Positions 24,698 to 36,544 of a stretch of 64,000 nucleotides of DNA are shown one piece after another. Each line of letters begins with the position of its first letter. Position 1 is the stretch's first letter. The DNA comes from Yes71-27 sp040758635. GTDB taxonomy: Bacteria; Bacillota; Desulfotomaculia; Desulfotomaculales; Ammonificaceae. The translations under genes were made by a program, and so were the position numbers. The stretch covers positions 114,789 through 178,788 of the forward strand of contig JBFLVI010000001.1 of assembly GCA_040758635.1 (NCBI GenBank), written 5' to 3'. The notes beneath the pieces are model-generated. The model was not told the origin of the DNA. It searched no databases and saw only the letters and a program-made list of their open reading frames with translations.

Positions 24698-25753
24698 TTA
24701 TTTGAGCGTCCAGAGCCAGAGAATGATTTCGAAGGCGATCAGCACCACAATAGCGGCTTCCAGAACCAGGAACCGGTGGGTGACCAGTTCGTCGCTCAAC
24801 ATGGCGTAACTCCGTTCGATCACCTCGACCTTCCGGTTGATGCTCCGCAGCCACTCCTGAACCCGGAAGATCTTGAGTGCGGCCGTGTACACCCGGGCGT
24901 AGAAAACGTCTTCCGTAACCTTGAGCGCGTTCTGAACCCGTTCCGTGATTTCGGTGACCTCGATCACCAGTTCCATCATCCGGCGCATGATGCTGCGGTA
25001 CTGCCGTAGCCGGCGGTACCCTCCCCGGCCCGCCTCCTCGATGGCGTCGTACATCGTCGCCAGTTCCCGGTCCAGCACGCTGTCGTAATAGCGCAGCTCC
25101 AGGAGCTGCGCGTTGGCAAACTCCAATAAATCCGGCACGTCCGTGCTCCCGGTCGGGTCGGTGACCAGCGCCGCATCCCAGGTGATAATCGCGTTGTCTT
25201 CGCCGTAAGAAAAATGGTTGCGCACCGTTTCCCGGTGCATTTCCTGACTCACCGTTCCCGGCTCGGCCAGGAGCAACGGTACCGGGTCCCAGTCGTGCGG
25301 CCATTCCTCGCAAAAAAAGACCACAAAGTCCTCCGCGAAGCCCGTGATTCCTTCACCCGCAAGCGCCGGCCGAAGAGCCTTCAAGACGTCGTCCCGGTAG
25401 GCTCGGAATATAGGCTCGAATTCCTCGAATTCGCTTACCAGAACAGACAGCTTTCGCAGTTGCACATAGCCGAATTCTTCCGGCAACAAAAGGCGGATGA
25501 CCACACCTAAAACGCCGAAGTCATACACTCTGGCGCTGGGGTTCGTGGCGAATTCCCACTCCCCGACCTTCAAGGGACGCCCTTCCAGTTCCACGGTCAG
25601 CGGCGGGTTTTTAAATTCGAGGGCTTTGGGCCGTACCCGCGAGAGCTTGAGCCGTGAGACCGGTTTTTCCACCGACAGAAGCTCCTCGGCCCGGGCCAGG
25701 TCAACTTCCTGAGCCACATCGTACAGCCGGTATAGCCAAACTGAGCTGCGCAT
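24698..25753 (-). CDS. RMD1/DUF155 family protein
   Basis: About 351 aa from ATG 25753 (GGTGGG upstream). The family hallmarks are the central FGVLGVVIRLLLPEEFGY-like region, a helical domain with SYGEDNAIITWDAALV, and a single C-terminal membrane helix (AAIVVLIAFEIILWLWTL), which gives a tail-anchored cytoplasmic protein. Eukaryotic relatives (Rmd1, Rmnd1) act in mitochondria in support of translation; bacterial members have no defined function. Upstream neighbour is a DUF4013 protein, downstream the MBL hydrolase. Confidence 0.82.
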   Translation of the reverse strand: MRSSVWLYRLYDVAQEVDLARAEELLSVEKPVSRLKLSRVRPKALEFKNPPLTVELEGRPLKVGEWEFATNPSARVYDFGVLGVVIRLLLPEEFGYVQLRKLSVLVSEFEEFEPIFRAYRDDVLKALRPALAGEGITGFAEDFVVFFCEEWPHDWDPVPLLLAEPGTVSQEMHRETVRNHFSYGEDNAIITWDAALVTDPTGSTDVPDLLEFANAQLLELRYYDSVLDRELATMYDAIEEAGRGGYRRLRQYRSIMRRMMELVIEVTEITERVQNALKVTEDVFYARVYTAALKIFRVQEWLRSINRKVEVIERSYAMLSDELVTHRFLVLEAAIVVLIAFEIILWLWTLK

Positions 25754-25818
25754 TATCTTTCCCACCAAAAATGTACCTGCTATCGCCCCAGGCAGCGGTT
25801 GCCACCGCCTCCCTTATT

Positions 25819-26457
25819 TTAACCGCCGGACTCGAGGGCCGATACGGCGTCCCGGTGTACACCGGCAAACAGGGCCGCCACGACTACGTAGGCGTAAAAG
25901 GCGAGGAAGACGGCAAGGATTGAGCCCAGAAACGGGATCAGCACGCTGACGACACCAATCCCGAAATAGACGGCGATGCTCAGCAGATAGGCGGCAAGGT
26001 ATCCGCCGGCGGCCGCTCCGATGTACTTGATGACGGTGCCGACCCGGAACCCTTCCGCCAGTGAGCCCGTTGCGGCATAGCGCGCGATGCTCATGGGTAC
26101 CAGGAATCCAAAAGCGAGCAGCAGGAGCAGGCCGAGGAGTCCGATGCCGCCGAAAACGGGTGCGGCGGCGCTGTTGTATGTTGAACTTCCTGCTCCGCCG
26201 GCCAGGGTTACGAGCAGCGGAATAAACAGGTAGAACAGCGAAATGGCCAGGTACCCCAGACCCTTCAGGAATTTTCTTCCCCAGTCGCTCCAGGAAGGCA
26301 TTTCGTACCTTCTGTCGTTAACCCGTTCCATTACTTCTACGGTGTACCCGAGGCACAGAAAGTTGAGTATTGGTACCAGGTTGATCAGCCCGCCGATCAG
26401 AACCAGCCCGAGCCCGTTGCCTTCGAGAGGAAACCGGAAAGCCTTTTCAATATTCAT
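25819..26457 (-). CDS. DUF4013-like membrane protein
   Basis: About 212 aa from ATG 26457 (GGGGAGG upstream); the longer open frame upstream is in a repeat and is rejected. The family pattern is seen: an N-terminal amphipathic part, LGYTVEVMERVNDRRYEMPSWSDWGRKFLKG, then four hydrophobic segments with small residues (for example LAISLFYLFIPLLVTLAGG). Several bacterial members are membrane proteins of unknown role. It lies 65 bp from the RMD1-like gene. Confidence 0.75.
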   Translation of the reverse strand: MNIEKAFRFPLEGNGLGLVLIGGLINLVPILNFLCLGYTVEVMERVNDRRYEMPSWSDWGRKFLKGLGYLAISLFYLFIPLLVTLAGGAGSSTYNSAAAPVFGGIGLLGLLLLLAFGFLVPMSIARYAATGSLAEGFRVGTVIKYIGAAAGGYLAAYLLSIAVYFGIGVVSVLIPFLGSILAVFLAFYAYVVVAALFAGVHRDAVSALESGG

Positions 26458-26482
26458 TTCCTTACCTCCCCTAAAAGGTTTT

Positions 26483-26750
26483 TGCAGCGGCCCCGGGCAG
26501 ACCGGCTCGCGCCAGATTCCTGCGCTGACCGCACTATCGCTCATCACCGGCTCTTCGTCCGGCACCGCGCAAACTCGGCGTCCCTGCCTCGGTTGCGCTT
26601 GCCGGCATCCGTGCCGGCATCCGGACTCCGAGCCGGTGCCTCGCCAAGTGCGGTTCACAGCTCGTCATACGGCGCGGCTCCGGTCTTGCCGCAGGTCCTA
26701 CGCACATTTTCATTCCCGGTGGCAACGATTCATCGTCGTGAACGACTCCC
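26483..26750. repeat. long imperfect inverted repeat with GTCGT hairpin module
   Basis: Occupies the 302-bp gap between the radical SAM gene and the DUF4013 gene. The arms 26527-26562 and 26620-26656 align as reverse complements (both carry ACCGCACT and CACCGGCTC...GTCCGG). An inner direct repeat GCCGGCATCC occurs twice. At 26711-26750 lies a module ATTCCCGGTGGCAACGATT followed by a perfect hairpin GTCGTGAACGAC (26735-26746); the same module is at 55994-56036. No coding potential beyond shadow frames. Confidence 0.7.
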
Positions 26751-26759
26751 CCCTAAAAT

Positions 26760-27674
26760 TTAAATTGACCCGCCCGACAGCCGGCTGCCCTGGCGCGTGC
26801 CGCGTCGTTCGAGTTCCCGGTCTATCGCGGCAATCACCTCGGCCTTACTCACCCCCCAACGCGGCGACAGGAGCAGCGCGTCATCGGTCACGTCCCCCAC
26901 CAGCCGCAGGATCACCACCCTGGGAGAAAGGGTCTCGATGAAGTTGCACGCCAGGGAGACGTACTCCCCAACTTCCAGAGTGCGCACCTTTCCTGCTTCC
27001 CAGTCTGCCGCCAGAGGCGTCTCCCCGAAGACCTGCAGTTGGTGCAGCTTTACCCCGTCAACCCCAACCGTATTCAGTGCCTGCGCCGTTTCCAGGACCT
27101 TTTCGGCCGACTCGCCCGGCAGCCCGATGATCACGTGGGCACCGGTGTAGATACCCCGCCCCCGGGTGCGGCTGACCGCGTCGGCGAAAGCGGCAAAGTC
27201 GTGCCCCCGGTTGATGCGCTTCAGCGTCTCGTCATGGCAGGACTGCAAGCCGTACTCGATCCAAACCATCCACCGCCTGGTGTAAGACTCAAGCAGATCG
27301 AGCACTTCATCGGGCACGCAGTCCGGCCGGGTAGCCACGCTGAGCCCCACCACTTCAGGATCGGCCAGCGCCTCTTCGTAGAGCTCCCGCAGTCGGGCCA
27401 GCGGCCCGTACGTATTGGTGTAAGACTGGAAGTACGCGATGTATCGTCCCTTCTGGCGCCTCCCTGCTTTGAACCGGCGCATCTGTTCGGTAATCGAAAA
27501 ATCCTGTTCCACAAAGGGGCTGAACGCCCGGTTGTCGCAGAAGACACATCCGTTCGATCCCACCGTGCCGTTGCGGTTCGGGCAACCGAGAGCCGCCGCG
27601 AGCGGGATCTTGTAAACCGGACCGCCAAACCTTTCCCGTAGGAAACGGTTAAACGTGTAATAACGCTTTTCCAT
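26760..27674 (-). CDS. TIGR01212 family radical SAM protein
   Basis: About 304 aa from ATG 27674. The cysteine motif is LGCPNRNGTVGSNGCVFC, the spaced C...CxxC form typical of this family (YhcC type), which binds a 4Fe-4S cluster. SYTNTYGPLARLRELYEEAL, VVGLSVATRPDCVPDEVLDL, VWIEYGLQSCHDETLKRINRG and GVDGVKLHQLQVFGETPL are conserved blocks. The reaction is not known; relatives are often placed with tRNA or rRNA modification genes. The start has a weak GGAATAGAG site. It lies 2 bp after the PIN gene and both are likely on one transcript. Confidence 0.88.
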   Translation of the reverse strand: MEKRYYTFNRFLRERFGGPVYKIPLAAALGCPNRNGTVGSNGCVFCDNRAFSPFVEQDFSITEQMRRFKAGRRQKGRYIAYFQSYTNTYGPLARLRELYEEALADPEVVGLSVATRPDCVPDEVLDLLESYTRRWMVWIEYGLQSCHDETLKRINRGHDFAAFADAVSRTRGRGIYTGAHVIIGLPGESAEKVLETAQALNTVGVDGVKLHQLQVFGETPLAADWEAGKVRTLEVGEYVSLACNFIETLSPRVVILRLVGDVTDDALLLSPRWGVSKAEVIAAIDRELERRGTRQGSRLSGGSI

Positions 27675-27676
27675 CT

Positions 27677-28105
27677 CTATTCCTGGTTTCTGCTCTCGGG
27701 ACACTCCCGCAGCAGGAAAGCCTGCGCGGTCAGGATTTTAATTCCGGCATATTCGCGAACCCTCAACAGGTGTTTATCCTGTGAAACGATGTAGTCCGCC
27801 CGGCCCGACACCGCACATTCAAGCAGGCGGTTGTCGGACGGGTCCTCCTCGATGACACGGAGCCTGAAGTCCGGCTCGACCAGCATCAGATTCTCCTGGC
27901 GCAGAAGCTTCTGCATCGCCCGCTCCCGGCGCCCCACCGCTTCCTGGGAACCAAAACGCATCTTGTTGAAGATACACACGTATTCGTCGCGGACTGCCGG
28001 GCTGAGCAGGACGTCCACCTTGCCGTCGAGCCACAGGTTGAGCACGCGCCCGGAAGCCTTTACGGGATTGATCAGCCCTCCCATTAAAACGTTCGTATCC
28101 ACCAC
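27677..28105 (-). CDS. PIN-domain ribonuclease (putative toxin-like)
   Basis: About 142 aa from GTG 28105 (GGGAGG upstream). The PIN fold is clear: IVVDTNVLMGGLINP with the first acidic residue, DEYVCIFNKMRFG, the EEDPSDNRLLECAVSGRADYIVSQDKHLL block with the remaining acidic residues. It belongs to the 'putative toxin, PIN family' group (TIGR00305 type). No antitoxin-like gene is adjacent; the radical SAM gene follows 2 bp downstream. A longer open frame continues upstream on this strand but lies opposite an MFS gene and is rejected. Confidence 0.8.
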   Translation of the reverse strand: MVDTNVLMGGLINPVKASGRVLNLWLDGKVDVLLSPAVRDEYVCIFNKMRFGSQEAVGRRERAMQKLLRQENLMLVEPDFRLRVIEEDPSDNRLLECAVSGRADYIVSQDKHLLRVREYAGIKILTAQAFLLRECPESRNQE

Positions 28106-28279
28106 GATCCGCGGCCTACCTCCCGTGGAAAGACTTCGCCCGTCTGTGCCGCGCTCCTTTTTTAACGGCCTGCAGAGGCCGAAACTACCTGCCTTACCCG
28201 TCTGCAACCCGCCGGAAGGCAGGCTTCGGACAACCGGTGTCTTTTTGTGGTAAAATATCCGGAAAGGAGTGAGCAGCCT

Positions 28280-28846
28280 TTGGATAAGCGCCTTTATGCC
28301 TTTTGTTTCGCTATCCTTCCGGTAATGGTATGTTCGGGCATGGTCTACTCCGTCCTTGCCCTTTACTTTGCCGAACTCGGCGCTTCCGCCAGCCAGATCG
28401 GGCTGATTTATACCACGGGAGCCCTGGCGGGAGCCCTTGTCAGTCCGCTTTTGGGCCGTCTCGCCGACCGCTACGGGAGAAAACCCGTGATCATCGGCTC
28501 GATGGTCGCATTTCTCGGCGTTTTTTTGGCTTACGCCTTGATGGAACACCCCCGCCTCGCCTTTCCGATCCAGGCCGCCGAGGGAGCCGCCTGGGCGGCG
28601 CTTGGAGCGGCGGCGGCCGCGATGGTGGCCGACCTTGCGCCGCCGGCGCGCCGGGGCTGGGCGATGGGTGTTTACGACCGCACCTGGTTTATCGGTTGGA
28701 TTATCGGCCCCACTTTTGGCGGTTTCGTCGCGGAACACCTGGGGTTCCGCCAGACTTTTCTTATTGCCGGCGCCCTCGTGCTTTTCGGCATGGCGGTCCT
28801 GTCCCTTTGGGTCAAGGAGCCTTCCCGGCCTGGGGAGAACGCCTGA
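28280..28846 (+). CDS. half-length MFS transporter
   Basis: About 188 aa from TTG 28280 (AAAGGAGTG upstream). It has only six membrane segments and corresponds to the N-terminal half of a major facilitator: LALYFAELGASASQIGLIYTT, the loop 2-3 motif GRLADRYGRKPVI and WIIGPTFGGFVAEHLG (motif C). The frame stops at 28846 just after the WVKEPSRPG linker, where a full carrier would enter its central loop. The next 120 bases hold no continued transporter. It could be a truncation or a frameshifted remnant, or act as a dimer; the first is more likely. Confidence 0.72.
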   Translation: MDKRLYAFCFAILPVMVCSGMVYSVLALYFAELGASASQIGLIYTTGALAGALVSPLLGRLADRYGRKPVIIGSMVAFLGVFLAYALMEHPRLAFPIQAAEGAAWAALGAAAAAMVADLAPPARRGWAMGVYDRTWFIGWIIGPTFGGFVAEHLGFRQTFLIAGALVLFGMAVLSLWVKEPSRPGENA

Positions 28847-28966
28847 CTCTTCCCGCGTCCTTCCCGCCGCTGGCGCTTCTGGCGGTAGTGTGCCCCGCAG
28901 ATCGGCCGGACTGCTGCCCGTTTTCTTTTTGGTCATAAGTACTCCTTTCACAGGTCTGTTTCTACT

Positions 28967-29245
28967 TTACCAGCGGATGCTGAAGGTATCAAATTCCCCG
29001 CACCAGTCCTCCCACTTTACCGTGACTCCGGTCACCCGCGCCGCCGGCGGTCCTTCGTGGCACCATTTGATCACCTTTTCTATTGCGCCCCGCTCTCCTT
29101 CAAAAACGGCTTCCACGCTGCCGTCGGGGAGGTTGCGGACCCAGCCGGTAAGCCCGGCCGCACGCGCCTGCTCCTGCGTGTGACCACGGAAATACACTCC
29201 CTGTACCTTTCCTTTTACGATTACGTGTGCCCGCGCCTTTGCCAC
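28967..29245 (-). CDS. acyP: acylphosphatase
   Basis: 92 aa from GTG 29245 (GGAGGTGAT upstream). The active-site arginine is in GKVQGVYFRGHTQEQA (R20) and the asparagine in GWVRNLPDGSVEAVFEG. It hydrolyses acyl phosphates such as acetyl- or carbamoyl-phosphate in vitro. It lies 20 bp after the cysteine-cluster gene. Confidence 0.93.
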   Translation of the reverse strand: MAKARAHVIVKGKVQGVYFRGHTQEQARAAGLTGWVRNLPDGSVEAVFEGERGAIEKVIKWCHEGPPAARVTGVTVKWEDWCGEFDTFSIRW

Positions 29246-29265
29246 GCCATCACCTCCAGTTGCGG

Positions 29266-29925
29266 CTACTCCCGAACCCCTGGCCGGTATAGCTCCCGCC
29301 AGAGTTGCTTGGGGACGACTTTTTTGAGCGGCACTGCGTTGTACTGCCACTGGCCGGTAAAGGGTGTCTTCGCCCAATCCCGGGGGTTGACACAAGGGTT
29401 CTCCGCGTAATGCACCGCCCTTCTGGTCTTGAGCCAGCGCCGTACCAACTCGTCCTCCCCCCGGTTCACGATCGCCTCCCGCAGGGCCAGCGCCCGGGAC
29501 GTGGCCGGACAGCAGAAAAAGGTTTGGCAGACAAAGGGCCGTGCCGGGTAAACGCAACACGTCCGGTCCTTGCGGTCCAGAAAAATGCAGAATCCGTCTT
29601 CCAACCGGTGAAGGGTAATGTCTACCACCGGGCCGGTAACCACTACGGACGTATAACGGGACAAAAAATCCGGCAGGGTACGTGTTTCCGTAGCCATAGA
29701 AAGTACCAGACAATCAATAATCGTCAGCGGTGCGCGCTCGGCGCAGCAACGGTCGCACCCCCAGCAGTCGGCGCGTTCCGGCCGCCGCGTCCGGGTGAGG
29801 ACAAGCGTATGGAAGGCGTGGTTTAAAGCGTCAAGGTAGTCCTGTACCGTCGCCCCTTTCTGCCGGACCACCACGTCGTATCCCCGGGTTTCGCCAAACT
29901 CTTTGGGAAGCACTTCTACCGCCAA
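29266..29925 (-). CDS. YkgJ-type cysteine-cluster protein
   Basis: About 219 aa from TTG 29925 (GGAAGGAG upstream; the frame is open to 30000). Cysteines are grouped as CWGCDRCC (about residue 50), CCVYPARPFVCQTFFCC (about 120-140) and a later single Cys, fitting the CxxCxxCC zinc- or iron-binding family UPF0153/YkgJ. No function is established. It is followed by acyP. Confidence 0.78.
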   Translation of the reverse strand: MAVEVLPKEFGETRGYDVVVRQKGATVQDYLDALNHAFHTLVLTRTRRPERADCWGCDRCCAERAPLTIIDCLVLSMATETRTLPDFLSRYTSVVVTGPVVDITLHRLEDGFCIFLDRKDRTCCVYPARPFVCQTFFCCPATSRALALREAIVNRGEDELVRRWLKTRRAVHYAENPCVNPRDWAKTPFTGQWQYNAVPLKKVVPKQLWRELYRPGVRE

Positions 29926-30008
29926 AAGGTAACTCCTTCCTGCCACTTTCTTATAAGTATACAAGAAAACGGCCGCTACGCACCACCACCAGAACCGCAA
30001 CCCGACTG

Positions 30009-30153
30009 GGAGACCGCTTTACGAACTTCGCCTGCCAGATGAGAGGTGTGAAGTGGGGGGTTAGAAGTGAGATTTTTTGAAGGAATTCGCAAAGCGAATT
30101 CCTTCGTGATTCCACTTCCAACTTCTCACGACCCACTTCCCAAACGGTCTCCA
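30009..30153. repeat. purine-rich palindromic element
   Basis: A 145-bp element in the 380-bp gap upstream of the YkgJ-type gene. It ends in GGAGACCG (left) and its match CGGTCTCC (right). Inside, arms rich in GAAGTGG/GAAGTGAG on one strand lead to a perfect 12-bp stem GAAGGAATTCGC (30079-30090), loop AAA, GCGAATTCCTTC (30094-30105). No open frame, no T-run directly after the stem. It looks like a MITE-like or palindromic repeat. The remainder of the gap (30154-30305) shows no gene. Confidence 0.7.
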
Positions 30154-30305
30154 GGCCATTCCCAAATTTAACCACCTAAAAGCAGACGACCCATTTTTTA
30201 TGATTAAATAGTTTTGAACACCCTCCTGGGGAAGACTGCAGGAGTGCCGTTGAAAAACTGCCTTCGGCGAGGTAACTTTAACGGAAGTTTTCTGTCTTCG
30301 AACTT

Positions 30306-30875
30306 TTACGTACGGCTGCCGGGCTTCACCGTGGGAATACCGGCCCGGCAAAGCGGACATTCACCCGGGTCCCAGGTTAGAGCATCTACAGACAGTAGCG
30401 CACAAAAAGGCCGGTCAAAACTCGCTTTGCCGCCGCTCCGGTCAACAAGCGCCCCGAAGGCCACTATTTCAGCCCCGAGGGCCTCCACGACGGCTGCCGC
30501 TTCCTTTACGGAACCGCCCGTCGTGACGACATCTTCCACCACCACCACCTTTTCGCCCCGCGTCACGCTGAAGCCCCTCCGGAGCTGCATCACGCCCTGG
30601 ACCCTTTCGGTGAAAACCGCGCGCACTCCTAGCGCCCGCGCCACTTCGTGCGCCACAATAACCCCCCCGAGGGCAGGTCCCACGATACATGCAGCCTCAG
30701 GGTTCCCCAGGCGGGCCGCCAGAGCGGCGCCCAACCGGGCCGCGTACTCCGGGTATTGGAGCACCAGGGCGCACTGGAGGTAGGTGTCGCTGTGCCTGCC
30801 GGAGGTGAGCACAAAATGCCCGCTAAGTACGGCGCCGGTAGCCGTAAAAAGCTGCCGGACCTCTTCCTGGTTCAA
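30306..30875 (-). CDS. pyrE: orotate phosphoribosyltransferase
   Basis: PRPP-dependent conversion of orotate to OMP, about 189 aa from TTG 30875 (AGGGATGG upstream; open to 30899). GHFVLTSGRHSDTYLQCALVL, GPALGGVIVAHEVA and the PRPP motif VVVVEDVVTTGGSVKEAA are present. The extra C-terminal CPLCRAGIPTVKPGSR with CxxC is seen in many clostridial and thermophile enzymes. It is the last gene of the pyr operon. Confidence 0.94.
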   Translation of the reverse strand: MNQEEVRQLFTATGAVLSGHFVLTSGRHSDTYLQCALVLQYPEYAARLGAALAARLGNPEAACIVGPALGGVIVAHEVARALGVRAVFTERVQGVMQLRRGFSVTRGEKVVVVEDVVTTGGSVKEAAAVVEALGAEIVAFGALVDRSGGKASFDRPFCALLSVDALTWDPGECPLCRAGIPTVKPGSRT

Positions 30876-30885
30876 AACGCCATCC

Positions 30886-31605
30886 CTACCCTTCGCCAAG
30901 AGACGCTACGATTTCCCGCACCGCCCGTACAGGGTCCGGTGCCCCCGTTACCGGTCTTCCAACCACCAGGTAATCCGCTCCTGCCTGCACCGCTTCGGCC
31001 GGCTTTACCACGCGACACTGGTCGCCGGGTGAGGACCCCTGCGGACGTATCCCCGGCGTAACAATGATAAAATCCCGGCCGCAGGCCCTGCGGATGGCCG
31101 CGGTCTCCCAAGCCGAAGCAACCACGCCGTCCAGACCCGCTTCCTGGGCCAGACGCGCCCACGCCAGCGCCCGCACCGCAACCGGTTCCGGAATCCCCAC
31201 TTCCTCTCTGAGCGCCGTTTCGTCAAGGCTGGTGAGAACCGTCACCGCCACCACCCTGGGGCGAATAAGGCCGCGGCGTTCTGCCTCATCGGCGGCAGCG
31301 TCCCGGGCGGCCGCCATCATGGCTCGGCCGCCGGCCGCATGGACATTGAGCAGCGTGGCTCCCTGCGCCACCAGCGCCCTTACACCCCCGTCCACAGTGG
31401 ACGGGATGTCGTGCAGCTTCAGGTCGGCAAACACAACCGGTACCCTTTCGCGGAGGTAGGCGAGCACCCCCGCCCCCGCGCGGTAGTAAAGCCGCATCCC
31501 CACCTTGAAACCTCCGACCACGCCTGCCAAAAGGTCTGCCAGACGGCGCCCCTCCTGCCAGTCGTCCACGTCCAAGGCCACGAGCAAGCGCTCTTTTCCC
31601 TTCAC
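30886..31605 (-). CDS. pyrF: orotidine 5'-phosphate decarboxylase
   Basis: 239 aa. The catalytic DxKxxD array is in VVFADLKLHDIPSTVDGGVRAL; LLVALDVDDWQEG at the N-terminus and VTPGIRPQGSSPGDQCRVVKP phosphate-binding end are canonical. GTG start after AGGAGG. Overlaps the region upstream of pyrE. Confidence 0.95.
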   Translation of the reverse strand: MKGKERLLVALDVDDWQEGRRLADLLAGVVGGFKVGMRLYYRAGAGVLAYLRERVPVVFADLKLHDIPSTVDGGVRALVAQGATLLNVHAAGGRAMMAAARDAAADEAERRGLIRPRVVAVTVLTSLDETALREEVGIPEPVAVRALAWARLAQEAGLDGVVASAWETAAIRRACGRDFIIVTPGIRPQGSSPGDQCRVVKPAEAVQAGADYLVVGRPVTGAPDPVRAVREIVASLGEG

Positions 31606-31624
31606 CCGTCCGACCTCCTGGATT

Positions 31625-32545
31625 TTAAGCCCGGTTGTGTGCCGCGCCGATCAGTTCCTTGATATCGCTTATGTTCTCCGCCGCCAGCGCTTTCCCAAGC
31701 CCGGCGATGATCTCCGTGGTGAGGCACGGGTTTACGAAATTCCCGGTTCCAACGGCCACCGCGGTTGCACCGCACAAGAAGAACTCCAGGGCGTCGCTTG
31801 TACTCGTAATACCGCCCATCCCGATTACGGGCAGCTTGAACGCTTTGTAGACCTGCCAGACCGCCCAGAGCGCTACCGGCTTGATTGCCGGGCCCGAAAG
31901 CCCCCCGGTGACATTGCCCAAAACCGGCCGGTGTTGCCGGAAATCCACTGCCAGCCCCGGCAGGGTGTTGATGAGTGAAAAACCGCTGGCTCCGGCTTCC
32001 GCCACCGCCCCGGCTATTTCCAAAAGGTTCCCTCCCGTAACCCCGAGTTTTACGAAAACAGGAAGATCGCCGGCGGCCTCACGTACCGCCGCCGTCACGG
32101 CTGCTGCCGTATCCTGGGTACAGCCTAAGGTGAGGCCGCCCCGGGCGATGTTGGGGCAGGAGAGGTTGACCTCAATTGCGTCTACTCCCGCCGCCGCAAA
32201 GCGCCGGGCAACCTCCCCATACTCTTCCGCCGTTTCTCCCGCCACGCTGGCAATGACCTTCGCGCCAAGTCGTTTCAATTCCGGGACAACCGTCTTCACG
32301 ACCGCCGCTACGCCCGGATTTTCCAGGCCGATGCTGTTCAGCATCCCGGCCGGCGTTTCCGTCACGCGCGGCGGCGGGTTCCCCTGTCGGGGGCGCATGG
32401 TCACGCTCTTGAGGACCACCGCCCCTATTGCACCAAGATCTACCAGCCGCGCATATTCCAGTCCGAACCCGAAAGTCCCCGACGCCGTCAAAACGGGGTT
32501 TTTCAGCCTCAGACCCGCCAGATTGACCTCCAGCTCGGGTTTCAT
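31625..32545 (-). CDS. pyrD: dihydroorotate dehydrogenase B, catalytic subunit
   Basis: FMN enzyme of about 306 aa, class 1B, which works with PyrK and NAD. LKNPVLTASGTFGFGLEY, EVNLSCPNIARGGLTLGC (with the catalytic cysteine of class 1) and GMGGITSTSDALEFFLCGA are the family motifs. ATG 32545 overlaps the pyrK stop (ATGA); an in-frame ATG at 32551 is an alternative. Confidence 0.94.
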   Translation of the reverse strand: MKPELEVNLAGLRLKNPVLTASGTFGFGLEYARLVDLGAIGAVVLKSVTMRPRQGNPPPRVTETPAGMLNSIGLENPGVAAVVKTVVPELKRLGAKVIASVAGETAEEYGEVARRFAAAGVDAIEVNLSCPNIARGGLTLGCTQDTAAAVTAAVREAAGDLPVFVKLGVTGGNLLEIAGAVAEAGASGFSLINTLPGLAVDFRQHRPVLGNVTGGLSGPAIKPVALWAVWQVYKAFKLPVIGMGGITSTSDALEFFLCGATAVAVGTGNFVNPCLTTEIIAGLGKALAAENISDIKELIGAAHNRA

Positions 32546-33317
32546 TCCCATACCACCTCTCCAGCTAAAAAAACCGGCCCGTCGGCACAAACCCGCTTAT
32601 ACACCGGGCCTTCCTCCGTGATCACCTTTACCGCGCAACCGCGGCAGGCACCGGTCCCGCACGCCATTCTTTCCTCCAGCGAAAACTCCGCGCGCGGCAC
32701 CTCGGCTTCCTGCAGCAACGCCGCAAGCGCCTTGAGCATCGAGGGGGGGCCGGCGGCGTAAATGAGGTCTGCCGGCGGGATTCCTTTTGTCCGGAGCAGG
32801 TCCACCACCGTTCCCTTATGCCCGGACGAGCCGTTGTCCGTGGCTGTGAAAAGCTCCACCCGCATGGCGGCCAGATCCTCCAGAAGCAAAAGCTTGAACC
32901 GGTTTTGCGCTCCGTAGAAAACGACCACTTCGTTTCCAAGCGCCTTCAAACGCTGAACCAGGAAATAAAGCGGCGCAATGCCCAGCCCGCCGGCCACGAC
33001 GAGGAAGCGGCCGTTGGGGGGTACGGTGAAGCCCCGCCCCAGGGGACCGAAAATGTTCAGCCGGCGCCCTAATTTTCTTCCCGCCAGAAGGGCGGTTCCC
33101 CTTCCCACCACACGGTACAGGATTTTCACCAGCCCGCGCTCCCGGTCTACCGCGCTGATACTGAACGGGCGCCTGAGGAGCGGGTCCAGGGTGATGCTGG
33201 TCTTTAACATCAAAAACTGCCCCGGCTGCGCTGCCTGGGCCACCTCCGGAGCATACATTTCAAGCCGGTAGCAACCGGTAGCCACCTTCCGCTGGGTGAC
33301 GATTTCTACTTCGTAAA

Positions 33318-33321
<4 letters not shown>
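32542..33321 (-). CDS. pyrK: dihydroorotate dehydrogenase electron transfer subunit
   Basis: FAD and [2Fe-2S] subunit, 259 aa, passing electrons from PyrD to NAD. The FAD site is LDPLLRRPFSISAVD, the NAD-binding segment VVAGGLGIAPLYFLVQRL, and the cluster cysteines are in ERMACGTGACRGCAVKV plus the later RVCADGPVF. It overlaps carB by 4 bp and pyrD by 4 bp. Confidence 0.95.
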
Positions 33322-36542
<3,221 letters not shown>

Positions 36543-36544
36543 CC

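Noticed and set aside
28106..28951. PIN protein extended to about 424 aa
   Set aside because: The extra part lies opposite the MFS gene and has no homology-like motif.
30079..30105. Perfect stem as a simple terminator
   Set aside because: No T-run follows on either strand; the element is larger and repeat-like.
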